Assembly: GCA_030691635.1 (NCBI GenBank) | Contig: JAUYEF010000091.1 | Coordinates: 1-38,446, forward strand | Length of the DNA: 38,446 bases | Reading direction: 5' to 3' | Source: Bacillota bacterium | GTDB lineage: Bacteria; Bacillota; Sulfobacillia; JAUYEF01 | Shown: positions 23,825-32,044 of the stretch, one piece after another | Position numbering within the stretch: the stretch's first letter is position 1 | Layout of the letters: each line of letters begins with the position of its first letter | Program-made: the position numbers and the translations under genes | The notes under the pieces: generated by a model | The model's input: only the letters and a program-made list of their open reading frames with translations | Told to the model about the DNA's origin: nothing | The model's database searches: none

Positions 23825-25822
23825 TCACTTCCTGAGATACTTCTCGAACTCCCTTTCGATCTTCGGGAAGGCGTCCGCCCAGGTCGTCCGCCACCTGAAC
23901 ATGTGCACTTCCTTCGGATAGTAGTAGGCTTCGTAGGTCTTCCCGAGCCTCACGCAATCGAGCACAATGCGATCGAGTTGCTCGAAGTCCACATTCGCGT
24001 CTGCCGTGCCCATCACGTTGATAAGCGGGTTCTTGAGGTTCTCGGCATACGTAAATGGAGACCCGATCTTGTAGAGTTCCGGCGATTCTTCCGGGAACCC
24101 GCCGAAGTAAGTGACGAACAGACCGCCCTGCGAGCCGCGCCTCGACTGGATCCAGCGCGTCCACTGCGTGAAGTCCCAGATGCCCGCCACGTTGATGCCC
24201 ATGGCGAAGACGTCAGGGTACTGGGTCATCGCGTGGAGCGTCATGTAGCCGCCGTAGCTGAGGCCCCAGACCGCGACTCTATCCGCGTCCACGAAAGGCA
24301 TGGACTTGAGATGCATGCCGGCGTTCACAACGTCTGTGACATCATCCACGCCCATCTTCCTGTAGAGGCCGGTCCGGAAAGTTCGCCCGTACCCGATGCC
24401 TCCGCGGAAGTTGATGGAGAGGCTCACGTAGCCCTTCTGGGCCAGGTACTGGTGGAATGCATGGAACACGGCGTAGCTGTGAAGCGGGTGGAACCCCTGC
24501 CTCATCTGCCGTACCGGGCCCCCGTGTACCCAGACCAGCGCCGGGTATTTCTTGGAAGGATCGAAACCGGCGGGTCTCGTGAGGAAGCCGTGTATCTCCC
24601 AGTCCTGGGCGCCCTTGTAGGTCACATGCTCGGGGACGGAGATGTTCGCCGGTGTCCAGTTCGCAGGCATCGAGTGCGTGATCTGCCGCGGGTCGCCGGA
24701 CGAAGCTGCGTCCATCACCCAGAGATCCAGGTTCTTGTACACGTCGGAATGCGCGAACAGGATCTTGCCACCGTCCGGAGACCACTTCGGCTGGCCGTTC
24801 GTCCCCGGCAGGCTGTCCTTCTTCGACATCGCGCCTGTCATGGCGTCAATGATCCAGATATGACGTTCATGCAGGTCTCCATTGCTCGACGAAAAGGCCG
24901 CGCGCCGGCTGTCGGGAGCCCAGCTGGGCTCATCCCCCGCGTATGCGAAGTCTTCGTGCCCGCCGCCGACCAGCTGCCTCATCTCGCCCGTCGCCCGGTA
25001 GTAGGCGTAAAGGTGCGCCCAACCATCATTCTCGAGCAGGAAGAGCACCGTCTTGCCATCAGGAGAACCGTACGCCGTGGTCGAGAAAACGTTGCCCTGC
25101 CCGTCACCTGGAATGCTGTAGAACACCCTGGGTGTGCCTGCCTTGATGCGGCCGCCTTCCACGCTGAACTCGACCGTGCAGAGATCCGCCGCCGTGCCCC
25201 TGTCCTTCAGGACCACGTAGTACAGGGTATTGGCGTCGAACCATTTGGGAGAGCCCGCAGGATTGGCCCCGATCGTCCTGTAGACCAGGTTACCCTCAAG
25301 GTCGCACACTCCGACGAACCTGTCCTTTTTCTCATCAGCGAAAGTGAAGGCAAACATCCGCCCATCAGGCGCCCAGGCCAGGGGCTTACCGTCCGGCCCA
25401 CCGGTACCGGCTCGGCCCGGCACTTTGAACTCCTTCAACAGGTTCTTGCCGGCGTCGAGGAGCGCCAGCTTGCCCTCGCGGAGCATGGCAAGGTTTATGC
25501 CATCCGGAGACCAGGAAACCAGGGACACACTTTCATTGAACTTGAACCAGGGGTAAGGTGCGCTCTGGCCTTTCAACATGGAATAGACGGCCCCATCCTG
25601 CACGAACGTAAGGCGGCCGTCCACCGGGTTGAAGTCGAAATCGGCCACGTCTTCCTTTGCGCATGATATCTTACGCGGAGCACCGCCTTCGGAGCTTTGG
25701 AGGTACAGATCGAAAACGCCACCGTCGTCCCAGATGAATGCGATGTCCGGACCACTCGGAGACCACTCGAACTTGCCGAGGTACTTGATGTTGAGAACAT
25801 CCTCAAGGGTTAGTGCGCCCAT
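23825..25822 (-). CDS. S9-family prolyl oligopeptidase-like serine peptidase
   Basis: This 665-residue enzyme is of the DPP-IV/acylaminoacyl-peptidase type. The N-terminal two thirds is a beta-propeller with WD/TolB-like repeats (FEWSPSGPDIAFIWDD, SWSPDGINLAML, PKWSPDGGKILFAH). The C-terminal third is an alpha/beta-hydrolase: WGLSYGGYM gives Ser522, GTADANV gives Asp608 and KEVHMF gives His640. There is no signal peptide, so it should be cytoplasmic and trim peptides, perhaps those brought in by importers. The ATG of MGALTLEDVL has AAGGAG about 9 nt upstream; the track start 22 codons earlier is unsupported. It is divergent from the DNA methyltransferase gene. Confidence 0.92.
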   Translation of the reverse strand: MGALTLEDVLNIKYLGKFEWSPSGPDIAFIWDDGGVFDLYLQSSEGGAPRKISCAKEDVADFDFNPVDGRLTFVQDGAVYSMLKGQSAPYPWFKFNESVSLVSWSPDGINLAMLREGKLALLDAGKNLLKEFKVPGRAGTGGPDGKPLAWAPDGRMFAFTFADEKKDRFVGVCDLEGNLVYRTIGANPAGSPKWFDANTLYYVVLKDRGTAADLCTVEFSVEGGRIKAGTPRVFYSIPGDGQGNVFSTTAYGSPDGKTVLFLLENDGWAHLYAYYRATGEMRQLVGGGHEDFAYAGDEPSWAPDSRRAAFSSSNGDLHERHIWIIDAMTGAMSKKDSLPGTNGQPKWSPDGGKILFAHSDVYKNLDLWVMDAASSGDPRQITHSMPANWTPANISVPEHVTYKGAQDWEIHGFLTRPAGFDPSKKYPALVWVHGGPVRQMRQGFHPLHSYAVFHAFHQYLAQKGYVSLSINFRGGIGYGRTFRTGLYRKMGVDDVTDVVNAGMHLKSMPFVDADRVAVWGLSYGGYMTLHAMTQYPDVFAMGINVAGIWDFTQWTRWIQSRRGSQGGLFVTYFGGFPEESPELYKIGSPFTYAENLKNPLINVMGTADANVDFEQLDRIVLDCVRLGKTYEAYYYPKEVHMFRWRTTWADAFPKIEREFEKYLRK

Positions 25823-26042
25823 GACCACAGTCTCCTTTCTCCCTGTCCTACCCGTGCATTTCGACTGGCAGTCCCAATCCCCTTTCATTGTGCCGTATGC
25901 ACCTCAAGGCTATGACCGCGGTCCTGAAGAGTCTCCCAACCGGACGGACCCGGGCCGAGCCGTGCCGGAGGAACCCGGGCAGCGCCGCCAGAATATACTC
26001 GGTGAAGAATCGCAGTCTGGAGCACCGGAGGAGCGGTCTGGG

Positions 26043-26975
26043 TTGGCTTCTTCATACATCGACGAGGTTTTCTGCAAGTCGTGCGAGCGGATGGACGACC
26101 TGCCGGACGGTTCTGTCGCGCTGACGGTCACTTCCCCACCCTACTGGAACGCGGTGGACTACGACAGGCATGCGGACGACCCAGGGGCGGAATACCGGAC
26201 CCGCCGGTATTCCCTCGGGTTCGAAGCGTATCATGAGTACCTGGAGTGGTTTCTTCGGATATCGCGGGAGGTCTTCCGAGCCACCAAGCCGGGTGGCTTC
26301 TACACCTTGGTGGTCGGCACCGTTCTGCTCGACGGTGCGCACTACCCTGTGCCGTTTCACATAACCAGCCGGCTCGGCGGCCTGGGCTGGGAGTTCCACC
26401 AGGATATCGTGTGGCACAAGGTCACCGGCGGAGTCAAGAGAGCCGGAGTCTTCATACAGAAGCCCTACCCTGGCTATTACTATCCCAACGTGATGACGGA
26501 GTATATTCTCGTCTTCAGGAAGCCGGGCCCACCGATCTATTCGGCCAGGCCCGAGGCCGACCTCCAGGGCGCAAGGACTCCGACGCTCCGGTTATACACC
26601 AACGAAATCGCGAATAACGTGTGGCATATCCCGCCCATCCCGCCCGGGCACCTGAGCCATCCCTGCCCGTTCCCCGAGGAGATTCCGTTGCGGCTCATAA
26701 CGCTCTACTCGTACCCCGGCGATCTGGTGCTGGACCCCTTCTGCGGGTCCGGGCAGACGTTGAAGGTTGCGGCCGCTCTGGGCAGGCACTTTGTAGGCTA
26801 TGAGATAAACGAGAAGTACGTTAGATATGCGAAGTCGCGACTTGCCGAGCCACTGTCGATTAGGGCACAACAGCTGATCGCCGTCTTCGAGAAGATCCCT
26901 CACGACGCGCCACGATTGGACAAGGGCCGCAAGACCAGATACCCCAGACCCCGGAGCGCCCCACGCAAGAAATGA
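26043..26975 (+). CDS. Orphan DNA methyltransferase, probably N4-cytosine (beta-type motif order)
   Basis: This 310-residue SAM-dependent DNA methyltransferase has catalytic motif IV, TSPPYWN, near the N-terminus and SAM motif I, LDPFCGSGQT, near residue 240, which is the beta-class order. SPPY with Trp after it favours N4-cytosine methylation over N6-adenine. The start is TTG, 9 nt after GGAGGAG; the 448-aa track ORF begins inside the antisense peptidase gene and is rejected. No restriction endonuclease or specificity gene is adjacent, so it is a solitary enzyme that may be regulatory. The tail (KGRKTRYPRPRSAPRKK) is very basic. Confidence 0.88.
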   Translation: MASSYIDEVFCKSCERMDDLPDGSVALTVTSPPYWNAVDYDRHADDPGAEYRTRRYSLGFEAYHEYLEWFLRISREVFRATKPGGFYTLVVGTVLLDGAHYPVPFHITSRLGGLGWEFHQDIVWHKVTGGVKRAGVFIQKPYPGYYYPNVMTEYILVFRKPGPPIYSARPEADLQGARTPTLRLYTNEIANNVWHIPPIPPGHLSHPCPFPEEIPLRLITLYSYPGDLVLDPFCGSGQTLKVAAALGRHFVGYEINEKYVRYAKSRLAEPLSIRAQQLIAVFEKIPHDAPRLDKGRKTRYPRPRSAPRKK

Positions 26976-26978
26976 AGA

Positions 26979-27000
26979 GCAGCCCCGAAACCGGGGCTGC
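26979..27000. terminator. Hairpin between convergent genes
   Basis: GCAGCCCCG-AAAC-CGGGGCTGC is a perfect 9-bp stem right after the methyltransferase stop. It has no T-run on the plus side, but TCTTCATTTCTT follows on the minus side. It probably serves both convergent genes. Confidence 0.6.
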
Positions 27001-27020
27001 CTGTTGAGGAAGCGTAGATG

Positions 27021-27614
27021 TCATATATCCAGGGGAGAGCGAAACTCGCCGAAAGGATAAAGGTCGGGGTGTATGACCGGGCGGTTGCGCCAGATCTCTG
27101 GCACGCCTTTGTGCCTTGACGGCTCATCGTATATGTCGTACCGGCCATCCTGTACAAACCCAGAGACCGTGTCCAGCCGGCTGCGGACCAGCTCACGGAC
27201 TGCCGCGTCGCCCCCATAGCCTGCCGCCGCAAGGAGCGATGCGACCAAAGCCCGTTCGAATACGTCAAACACATTGCCGGTCGGGCGAAAGACCTGTGAG
27301 GCGAGCCACACTCTATAGGGTCGTACACGGGAGTCCAGCATCTCCATCCCCGCGGTGAGACCGAGCGTGACGAGCTTACCCACCGCGTTCTCGAAGCACG
27401 TGTCGAAGCTCCCGTGAAGCGTCCCCAGCCTGATTCCCTGCTACGGGCCAAGGTTCTCGAGCCAACGAGCGACTTCCGGGAGGCCGGCCACCTCGGCCAA
27501 GAGCGCCGCCCGCGCAACGGGCTCCAGCCCAGTCTCCGCCAGCCCGGTCTTGACACGCCACCGCACGATCGGACCGCCTTGCTCAAGGAGCCATGACGCT
27601 GGGTCATGCTCCAC
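27021..27614 (-). pseudogene. Conserved hypothetical protein interrupted by an in-frame TAG
   Basis: One continuous minus-strand frame runs from a GTG (7-8 nt after GGGGGAGGG) to 27021, broken only by a TAG at 27441-27443. The upstream part reads HDPASWLLEQGGPIVRWRVK and ends RWLENLGP. Immediately after the stop comes GTLHGSFDTCFENAVGKLV and a well-conserved-looking C-terminal part (PYRVWLASQVFRPTG). The track lists the two halves as separate ORFs (27441-27662 and 27021-27383) and a false 260-aa ORF in another frame. The WLLE...RWR start resembles a clostridial family of alpha/alpha-toroid-like proteins sometimes mislabelled NifH; those are usually longer, so a deletion is also possible. A nonsense mutation is the simplest reading; amber readthrough is possible but unsupported. 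Confidence 0.7.
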
Positions 27615-27780
27615 AGTACAACCCTCCCCCACCGCCTGCCACGACAGGCAGGGTTCGGACATGTGCCTGTGTAAGAGTTCAACGTGTAACCTTCCTAGCC
27701 TTTGACGCCTGGCTGGGCGCCATACGCGCCGTCCGGCCGGAAAATACGCTGTTAGCGAACAGACACTGGAGGTGCATCCG

Positions 27781-29106
27781 TTGGGAGACAGCAGGTGGGC
27801 CGAGTTCGAGGCCTACGTCAGAGAGCTCATGCAGAAGACACACATAGTCGGGGCGGCCGTTGCGGTTTCGCGGGAAGGGGAAGTCCTGTACCAGAACGGA
27901 TTCGGTGTGCGCAACCTGGCCACGGGAGATCCGGTCACGCCGGATACCATATTCGGCATCGGGTCTGTCAGCAAGTCATTCACAGGTCTGGCGATGATGA
28001 AGCTGCAGGATGAGGGAAAACTCGACACAGAGGACCCGGTCATCCGGCATCTTCCCGGCCTGCGGATCAGGAACATGCCCGATATGGGGGCAATCAGGAT
28101 CAGGCACATCCTCTCCCACACCACGGGCCTGTCGCCGGTCAAGCGGCGGGAAGAGGTGTCCACTTTCAGCGAGCATATGGACTACCTGGGATCGTTTGAC
28201 TGCAAGATCCTCGGCAGACCAGGCGACTACTTCAGCTACTGCAACGACACCTTCCTGTTGAACGGAGCGATCATAGAGCGAATCACCGGGCAGAAGTACA
28301 GGTCCTACATGACCGAGAACTTCGTGAAGGACACCGGCCTGCCCCGCACCACGTACGACATCACCGAGCTTCCCGGGTTCGACAACGTGACGGTCCCCTA
28401 TGTGTTCAACAAAGACACAAAGCAGCACGAGCAGAAGCCATACCCCAGTTTGGGCACCTACGAAGTGGGCGGCGGCGTCCGCTCATGCGTCACGGCCCTG
28501 TTGCGCTGCGGCGAGATCTACGTCAACGGCGGGATGCTTGATGGGAAGCGGTTGCTCACAGAAGCGGCGCTGCGCCAGATGCGGCGTCCGGTCCACCAGA
28601 TCTCGAGAAAGGCCTACTACTGCTTCGCGCTCGAAACTGTGCCGGACTATGAGGGCAACACGCTCGTCTTCCACGGCGGGTCGCAGCCAGGCGTTTCGGC
28701 TCACTTCGGGTTCGTCCCGGAGAAACGGCTCGTCGCTGCAGTCCTCACCAACGTCACAGGTGTGCCGGCCAAGGCCATCTGGCTGGCAGCTATGAACGTG
28801 GCCCTCGGACTGCCGATCAGGCAGCAGGTTGAGATCGAGCCCCAGTACTCGGCGACCGTCGAGGAACTCGAGCGCCTCGCTGGCTCATATGGGAACGACG
28901 AGGGCGGCAAGTTCCGTGTCGCGCTCGAAGCAGACATCCCCGTCATCGAAGCCGAAGGCGAGCGGCACGTGGCGCGCGCAAGCGACGAGCAGACTCTCGT
29001 GTATGAGCTGAACGGCTTCGAGTCTCCGGTCCGGTTCTTCTTCGATGACCAAGGTGAAGTGTGGGCTGCGCGGCTGGGAGTCAGGATGCACTGGAAGGAA
29101 CGATAG
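27781..29106 (+). CDS. Serine hydrolase of the class C beta-lactamase / D-aminopeptidase fold
   Basis: This 441-residue protein has the penicillin-recognising serine enzyme motifs. SVSK (Ser62, Lys65) is the catalytic pair, YCN in GDYFSYCNDTF is the second motif, and HGG in FHGGSQPGVSAHFG stands in for KTG. A C-terminal domain of about 100 residues (EELERLAGSYG...) resembles the beta-barrel add-on seen in esterase or D-aminopeptidase members. There is no signal peptide, so it is probably a cytoplasmic esterase/peptidase rather than an antibiotic-resistance beta-lactamase. The start is TTG, 7 nt after GGAGGT; the track GTG overlaps that site. Confidence 0.88.
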   Translation: MGDSRWAEFEAYVRELMQKTHIVGAAVAVSREGEVLYQNGFGVRNLATGDPVTPDTIFGIGSVSKSFTGLAMMKLQDEGKLDTEDPVIRHLPGLRIRNMPDMGAIRIRHILSHTTGLSPVKRREEVSTFSEHMDYLGSFDCKILGRPGDYFSYCNDTFLLNGAIIERITGQKYRSYMTENFVKDTGLPRTTYDITELPGFDNVTVPYVFNKDTKQHEQKPYPSLGTYEVGGGVRSCVTALLRCGEIYVNGGMLDGKRLLTEAALRQMRRPVHQISRKAYYCFALETVPDYEGNTLVFHGGSQPGVSAHFGFVPEKRLVAAVLTNVTGVPAKAIWLAAMNVALGLPIRQQVEIEPQYSATVEELERLAGSYGNDEGGKFRVALEADIPVIEAEGERHVARASDEQTLVYELNGFESPVRFFFDDQGEVWAARLGVRMHWKER

Positions 29107-29186
29107 AACGCCGGTTGGCGGGCTGCCTGGCTACGCCTGGCGGTAAGCGCCTTTTAAGCCACCCGTACGCAGCCGAATTCACCAGT

Positions 29187-29939
29187 TCACCAGATGCTGG
29201 CACCTCCATCTATGAAGATGCTGGCGCCTGTTATCATGCCGGCGTCGTCGGAAGCCAGGAACGCGACTGCCCCAGCAAGATCGTCGGGCTGTCCGATCCG
29301 GTGCAGCGGTATCCGGGCCAGCCGCGGCTCACGGAACTCCGGCTTCGCGATGTCATTGCGGTTGAGATCCGTCTCGGTCAGCCCGGGATTGATCTCATTC
29401 ACCCTTATCCCATACTGGGCAAGCTCTATGGCCATCTGCCTGGTCAACATGCTGACGGCGGCCTTTGACACCGCATACGCGGTCGCGCCGGGAGAGGCGT
29501 TCCTCGAGAACACAGAGGCGACGTTGACTATGGTTCCAGCCCCCTGGTCTCTCATGACCTTCGCCACGCGCTGGCTTACGATAAACACCCCGCGGACGTT
29601 GGTCCCGATAGTCCAGTCCCAATCCGACAGCGCGATGTCGAAAAACGCCTGGCGCCTCAACACGCCCGCGTTATTCACCAGGATGTCTATGCGGCCAAAC
29701 TCGTGCCTCACTGCCTGGACCATGCTGTCCACGCTCGCCGCGTCAGACACGTCGCCTCGCACAGCAATGGCCCTTCTCCCCATGTGCCGGATCTCCCGGG
29801 CCACATCTTCCGCGGCGTCCTTGCTCTTGCTGTAGTTGACCGCCACATCCGAGCCTTCCCTGCCGAGCCGGAGGGCGATCGCCCTTCCAATCCCTCTTCC
29901 TGCTCCGGTGACCAGTGCCACCCTGCCTTGAAGCTTCAT
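29187..29939 (-). CDS. Short-chain dehydrogenase/reductase (FabG-like)
   Basis: This 250-residue classical SDR has the NAD(P)-binding motif TGAGRGIGRAIAL, NNAG (LVNNAGVL), the catalytic Ser in NVASVFSRN, and the YAVSK Tyr/Lys pair. The C-terminus ITGASIFIDGGASIW is standard. The segment VNYSKSK after the second strand suggests NADP preference. The ATG lies 8 nt after AAGAGG. It is a stand-alone gene, so a role in fatty-acid synthesis is unlikely; the substrate is unknown. It converges with the serine hydrolase gene 80 bp away. Confidence 0.92.
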   Translation of the reverse strand: MKLQGRVALVTGAGRGIGRAIALRLGREGSDVAVNYSKSKDAAEDVAREIRHMGRRAIAVRGDVSDAASVDSMVQAVRHEFGRIDILVNNAGVLRRQAFFDIALSDWDWTIGTNVRGVFIVSQRVAKVMRDQGAGTIVNVASVFSRNASPGATAYAVSKAAVSMLTRQMAIELAQYGIRVNEINPGLTETDLNRNDIAKPEFREPRLARIPLHRIGQPDDLAGAVAFLASDDAGMITGASIFIDGGASIW

Positions 29940-30321
29940 GTGCTACGCCTCTTTTCCTGTGATGTCCGTAATAGGCCCGAATAGCCCGTCCCGATTCAGT
30001 GTTGGAAATGGGCTACAGGGATATCATCTTTCCCACCCGTTCGTGTATTCTCCTCTTGAGCGGCCCTTTGGTGCCGTGATGCTGTATCGTCTCACCACAA
30101 GCAGGGCTTTAGCGGGAATGCGCAGGTAGACATCAATTGTCCCAAGACCTCCACCGTGAAGAGGGACCTTATGGGGATGAGAAGCAGCCGTACTGCCCGG
30201 TTCTCAACGCGAGGCGTCCAAACGCGACGGACCGAGCCTCTCTACCATAGTGACATCTGATGACACACAAAAGGACCGCCATCACTCAGACGTGGGGCAG
30301 TCCTGCCTTCTGGATACTCTG
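29940..30321. other. Gene-free region upstream of the SDR gene
   Basis: About 380 bp lie between the SDR start and the stop of the small 70-aa gene. It contains the terminator at 30269-30304 and presumably the SDR promoter, which I cannot place. No ORF with a ribosome binding site, repeat or RNA gene is evident. Confidence 0.4.
30269..30304 (-). terminator. Intrinsic terminator of the small 70-aa gene
   Basis: On the minus strand AGGACTGCC (30304-30296) pairs with GGCGGTCCT (30280-30272), with one G-U pair and a 15-nt loop, followed by TTTTGTGTG. It is 18 bp past the stop codon at 30322. Confidence 0.65.
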
Positions 30322-30534
30322 CTAGCCAACGTTCTCTCTGGGTGGAACACGACTACGTCCAAGAACGACTTTGGATCCCGGAGGAATCTCGCATCCATTC
30401 CTGATTGCGGTGGAACTCGAGGTCACTAATGTCCTTCGCGCTCCCTCAACTGCCTCGATGCGTATCTGAAGATCACCGACGAATCTATAGAGGCCTTTCT
30501 TGCCAGGCACTTCGACCCATGTCCCGTCTGGCAA
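30322..30534 (-). CDS. Small hypothetical protein (70 aa)
   Basis: The TTG start has a perfect AAGGAGGGG 6-7 nt upstream, and the stop is followed by a terminator with a T-run, so this is a complete small transcription unit. The protein reads PDGTWVEVPGKKGLYRFVGD through EIPPGSKVVLGRSRV and is beta-strand-like, basic and soluble. It has no cysteines beyond one and no membrane segment. I do not recognise a family. The alternating hydrophobic pattern would fit a small barrel (SH3- or S1-like), but that is speculation. It does not overlap any other convincing gene. Confidence 0.65.
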   Translation of the reverse strand: MPDGTWVEVPGKKGLYRFVGDLQIRIEAVEGARRTLVTSSSTAIRNGCEIPPGSKVVLGRSRVPPRENVG

Positions 30535-30913
30535 TCACAACCCCTCCTTACCTATTTTAATGGCGGCGGCTGAGGCGATGGTAAGAACCCGAAATCCGAC
30601 GGGCCACTGGAACTGGCCTCCCGCTGCAACCAATAAGAGTAGCAGTGCATGCAGGCCACCGGCAAGAGTAGTAAAGCGTTGGCCGTGTGGTCGGTACTGA
30701 ATGGGCGATCACCCCCCTGAGTCAACAGGGGTGCGGCAGCTCGTGTGAGGTCACCTCTGTGACGTAACTGAATTCGGCAGTCTTAGTTGAACTCCTACTA
30801 CCATCTGACATCCTCTCATGATGAAGGAGCCGCCCCTGGCGGCTATCTGTTCTCGACCTGTGATTGAACCCACAACCACCCGGCCATCGGAAGCCAAACG
30901 CAAGGACCTACCC
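30535..30913. other. Gene-free region downstream of rodA
   Basis: About 380 bp. A bulged hairpin lies at 30710-30733 (CACCCC(CC)TG...CAGGGGTG), and the rodA terminator candidate at 30828-30844. The rest is probably the promoter region of the small 70-aa gene. Nothing else is evident. Confidence 0.4.
30828..30844 (-). terminator. Candidate terminator of the mre/min/rodA cluster
   Basis: AGCCGCC-CCT-GGCGGCT is a perfect 7-bp stem 70 bp past the rodA stop. The minus-strand sequence after it, CCTTCATCAT, is only weakly T-rich. Confidence 0.45.
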
Positions 30914-32035
30914 CTAGAACATTATCTTCTGCCTGCGCATGGCTATGCTCTCGAGCAGGCCGATGCCGACCGCGTTCGTGAGCAGCGAGTTCCCGCCGAA
31001 GCTCACGAAGGGGAGCGGGATCCCGGTGATCGGCATCACGCCCAGCGTCATGCCGACGTTGACAAGCACATGGAAGGACATCATGGAGAACACGCCGGCG
31101 GCGAGCAGGCACCCGAAGTGGTCTCGCGATACCTGCATGATCTTGATGACGCGCCAAAGCAGCAGGAAGTAGAGCGCCAGTATGAACACGCAGCCGGCGA
31201 ACCCGAGCTCCTCCCCTATCACCGAGAAGATGAAGTCCGTGTGCTGCTCTGGCAGGAAGTTGAGCCGGTTCTGGGTCCCGGCGAACAGCCCTTTTCCCCA
31301 GATTCCACCCGACCCGACCGCTATCTGCGATTGGATGACATGGTAGCCTGAGTCCAGCGGGTCTATCTTGGGGTTTATGAAGACGATGAGCCTCTTGATC
31401 TGGTACTCTTTCAGAGGCAGGCGCAGGCCCCGGTTCACATGCAGCCAAAGCGCCGCCGCGACGGCGCCGAGCCCCGAGCCCACGATCCCCAGGATGTGCT
31501 TCGCCGGCGCCCCCGCCATGAACAGCGTCCCGAAGGTGATGGCGAGGAAGACAAGCGATGTGCCCAGGTCGGGCTGCCGGAGGATGAGCGCCATCGGTAT
31601 CGCGACGTGCGCCAGCACCGGCAGGAAATCCCCCAGACGGGTGATGGGCTTATTGCGCTCGACCAGGAAAGTCGCCAGGGTAATGATGATGCTTATCTTG
31701 GCTATCTCAGACGGCTGCAGCGGTCCAAGCCACCGCTGGGCGCCCAGCGCGCTCCTCCCCATCACGAGGACGGCGACAAGCAAAACGGTATTGACCACAT
31801 AGATGATCCGGGAGTAGCGGGCCCAGTCTGAGTACTCTGTGGCGGCCACTATCAGGAATACCACCACTCCGATGCCCAGCGACAGCGCCTGCCGCTTGAC
31901 GTACATCAGGGAGTCACCGCCCGCAGGGACGACCGACAGCGAAGCTGAGGAAAGAATGACCAGGCTCGCCAGCGACAAAGCCAGCGCGCTGAAAGCGAGA
32001 GGGATGTCGAAGTTCCTCAGAAGCCTTCTGTTCAA
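30914..32035 (-). CDS. rodA: Rod-shape peptidoglycan glycosyltransferase RodA (SEDS family)
   Basis: This 373-residue polytopic protein polymerises lipid II into glycan strands during cell elongation, together with PBP2. SEDS family marks include RWLGPLQPSEIAK, ILRQPDLGTSLVFL, the Asp/Glu-rich loop NFLPEQHTDFIFSVIGEELGF and the end GIPLPFVSFGGNSL. About ten membrane segments are seen. It starts at TTG, with GGTGAG 7 nt upstream at the end of minE. Its place after minE and the presence of mrdA in the same cluster identify it as RodA rather than FtsW or SpoVE. Confidence 0.93.
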   Translation of the reverse strand: MNRRLLRNFDIPLAFSALALSLASLVILSSASLSVVPAGGDSLMYVKRQALSLGIGVVVFLIVAATEYSDWARYSRIIYVVNTVLLVAVLVMGRSALGAQRWLGPLQPSEIAKISIIITLATFLVERNKPITRLGDFLPVLAHVAIPMALILRQPDLGTSLVFLAITFGTLFMAGAPAKHILGIVGSGLGAVAAALWLHVNRGLRLPLKEYQIKRLIVFINPKIDPLDSGYHVIQSQIAVGSGGIWGKGLFAGTQNRLNFLPEQHTDFIFSVIGEELGFAGCVFILALYFLLLWRVIKIMQVSRDHFGCLLAAGVFSMMSFHVLVNVGMTLGVMPITGIPLPFVSFGGNSLLTNAVGIGLLESIAMRRQKIMF

Positions 32036-32044
32036 ACTATGTGC

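Noticed and set aside
23903-25666. 587-aa plus-strand ORF
   Set aside because: Antisense shadow of the S9 peptidase, whose catalytic triad is intact. His/Arg/Val-rich sequence without domain features.
25629-26042. N-terminal extension of the methyltransferase ORF
   Set aside because: The extension is antisense to the S9 peptidase start and its upstream region. A TTG with GGAGGAG upstream gives the natural start.
26900-27682. 260-aa minus-strand ORF
   Set aside because: Arg/Ser/Trp-rich translation in the wrong frame; the neighbouring frame carries the recognisable protein broken by TAG.
29107-29186. Terminator GGCG-GTAAG-CGCC-TTTT after the serine hydrolase
   Set aside because: The stem is only four base pairs, too weak to list as a feature although the T-run is suggestive.
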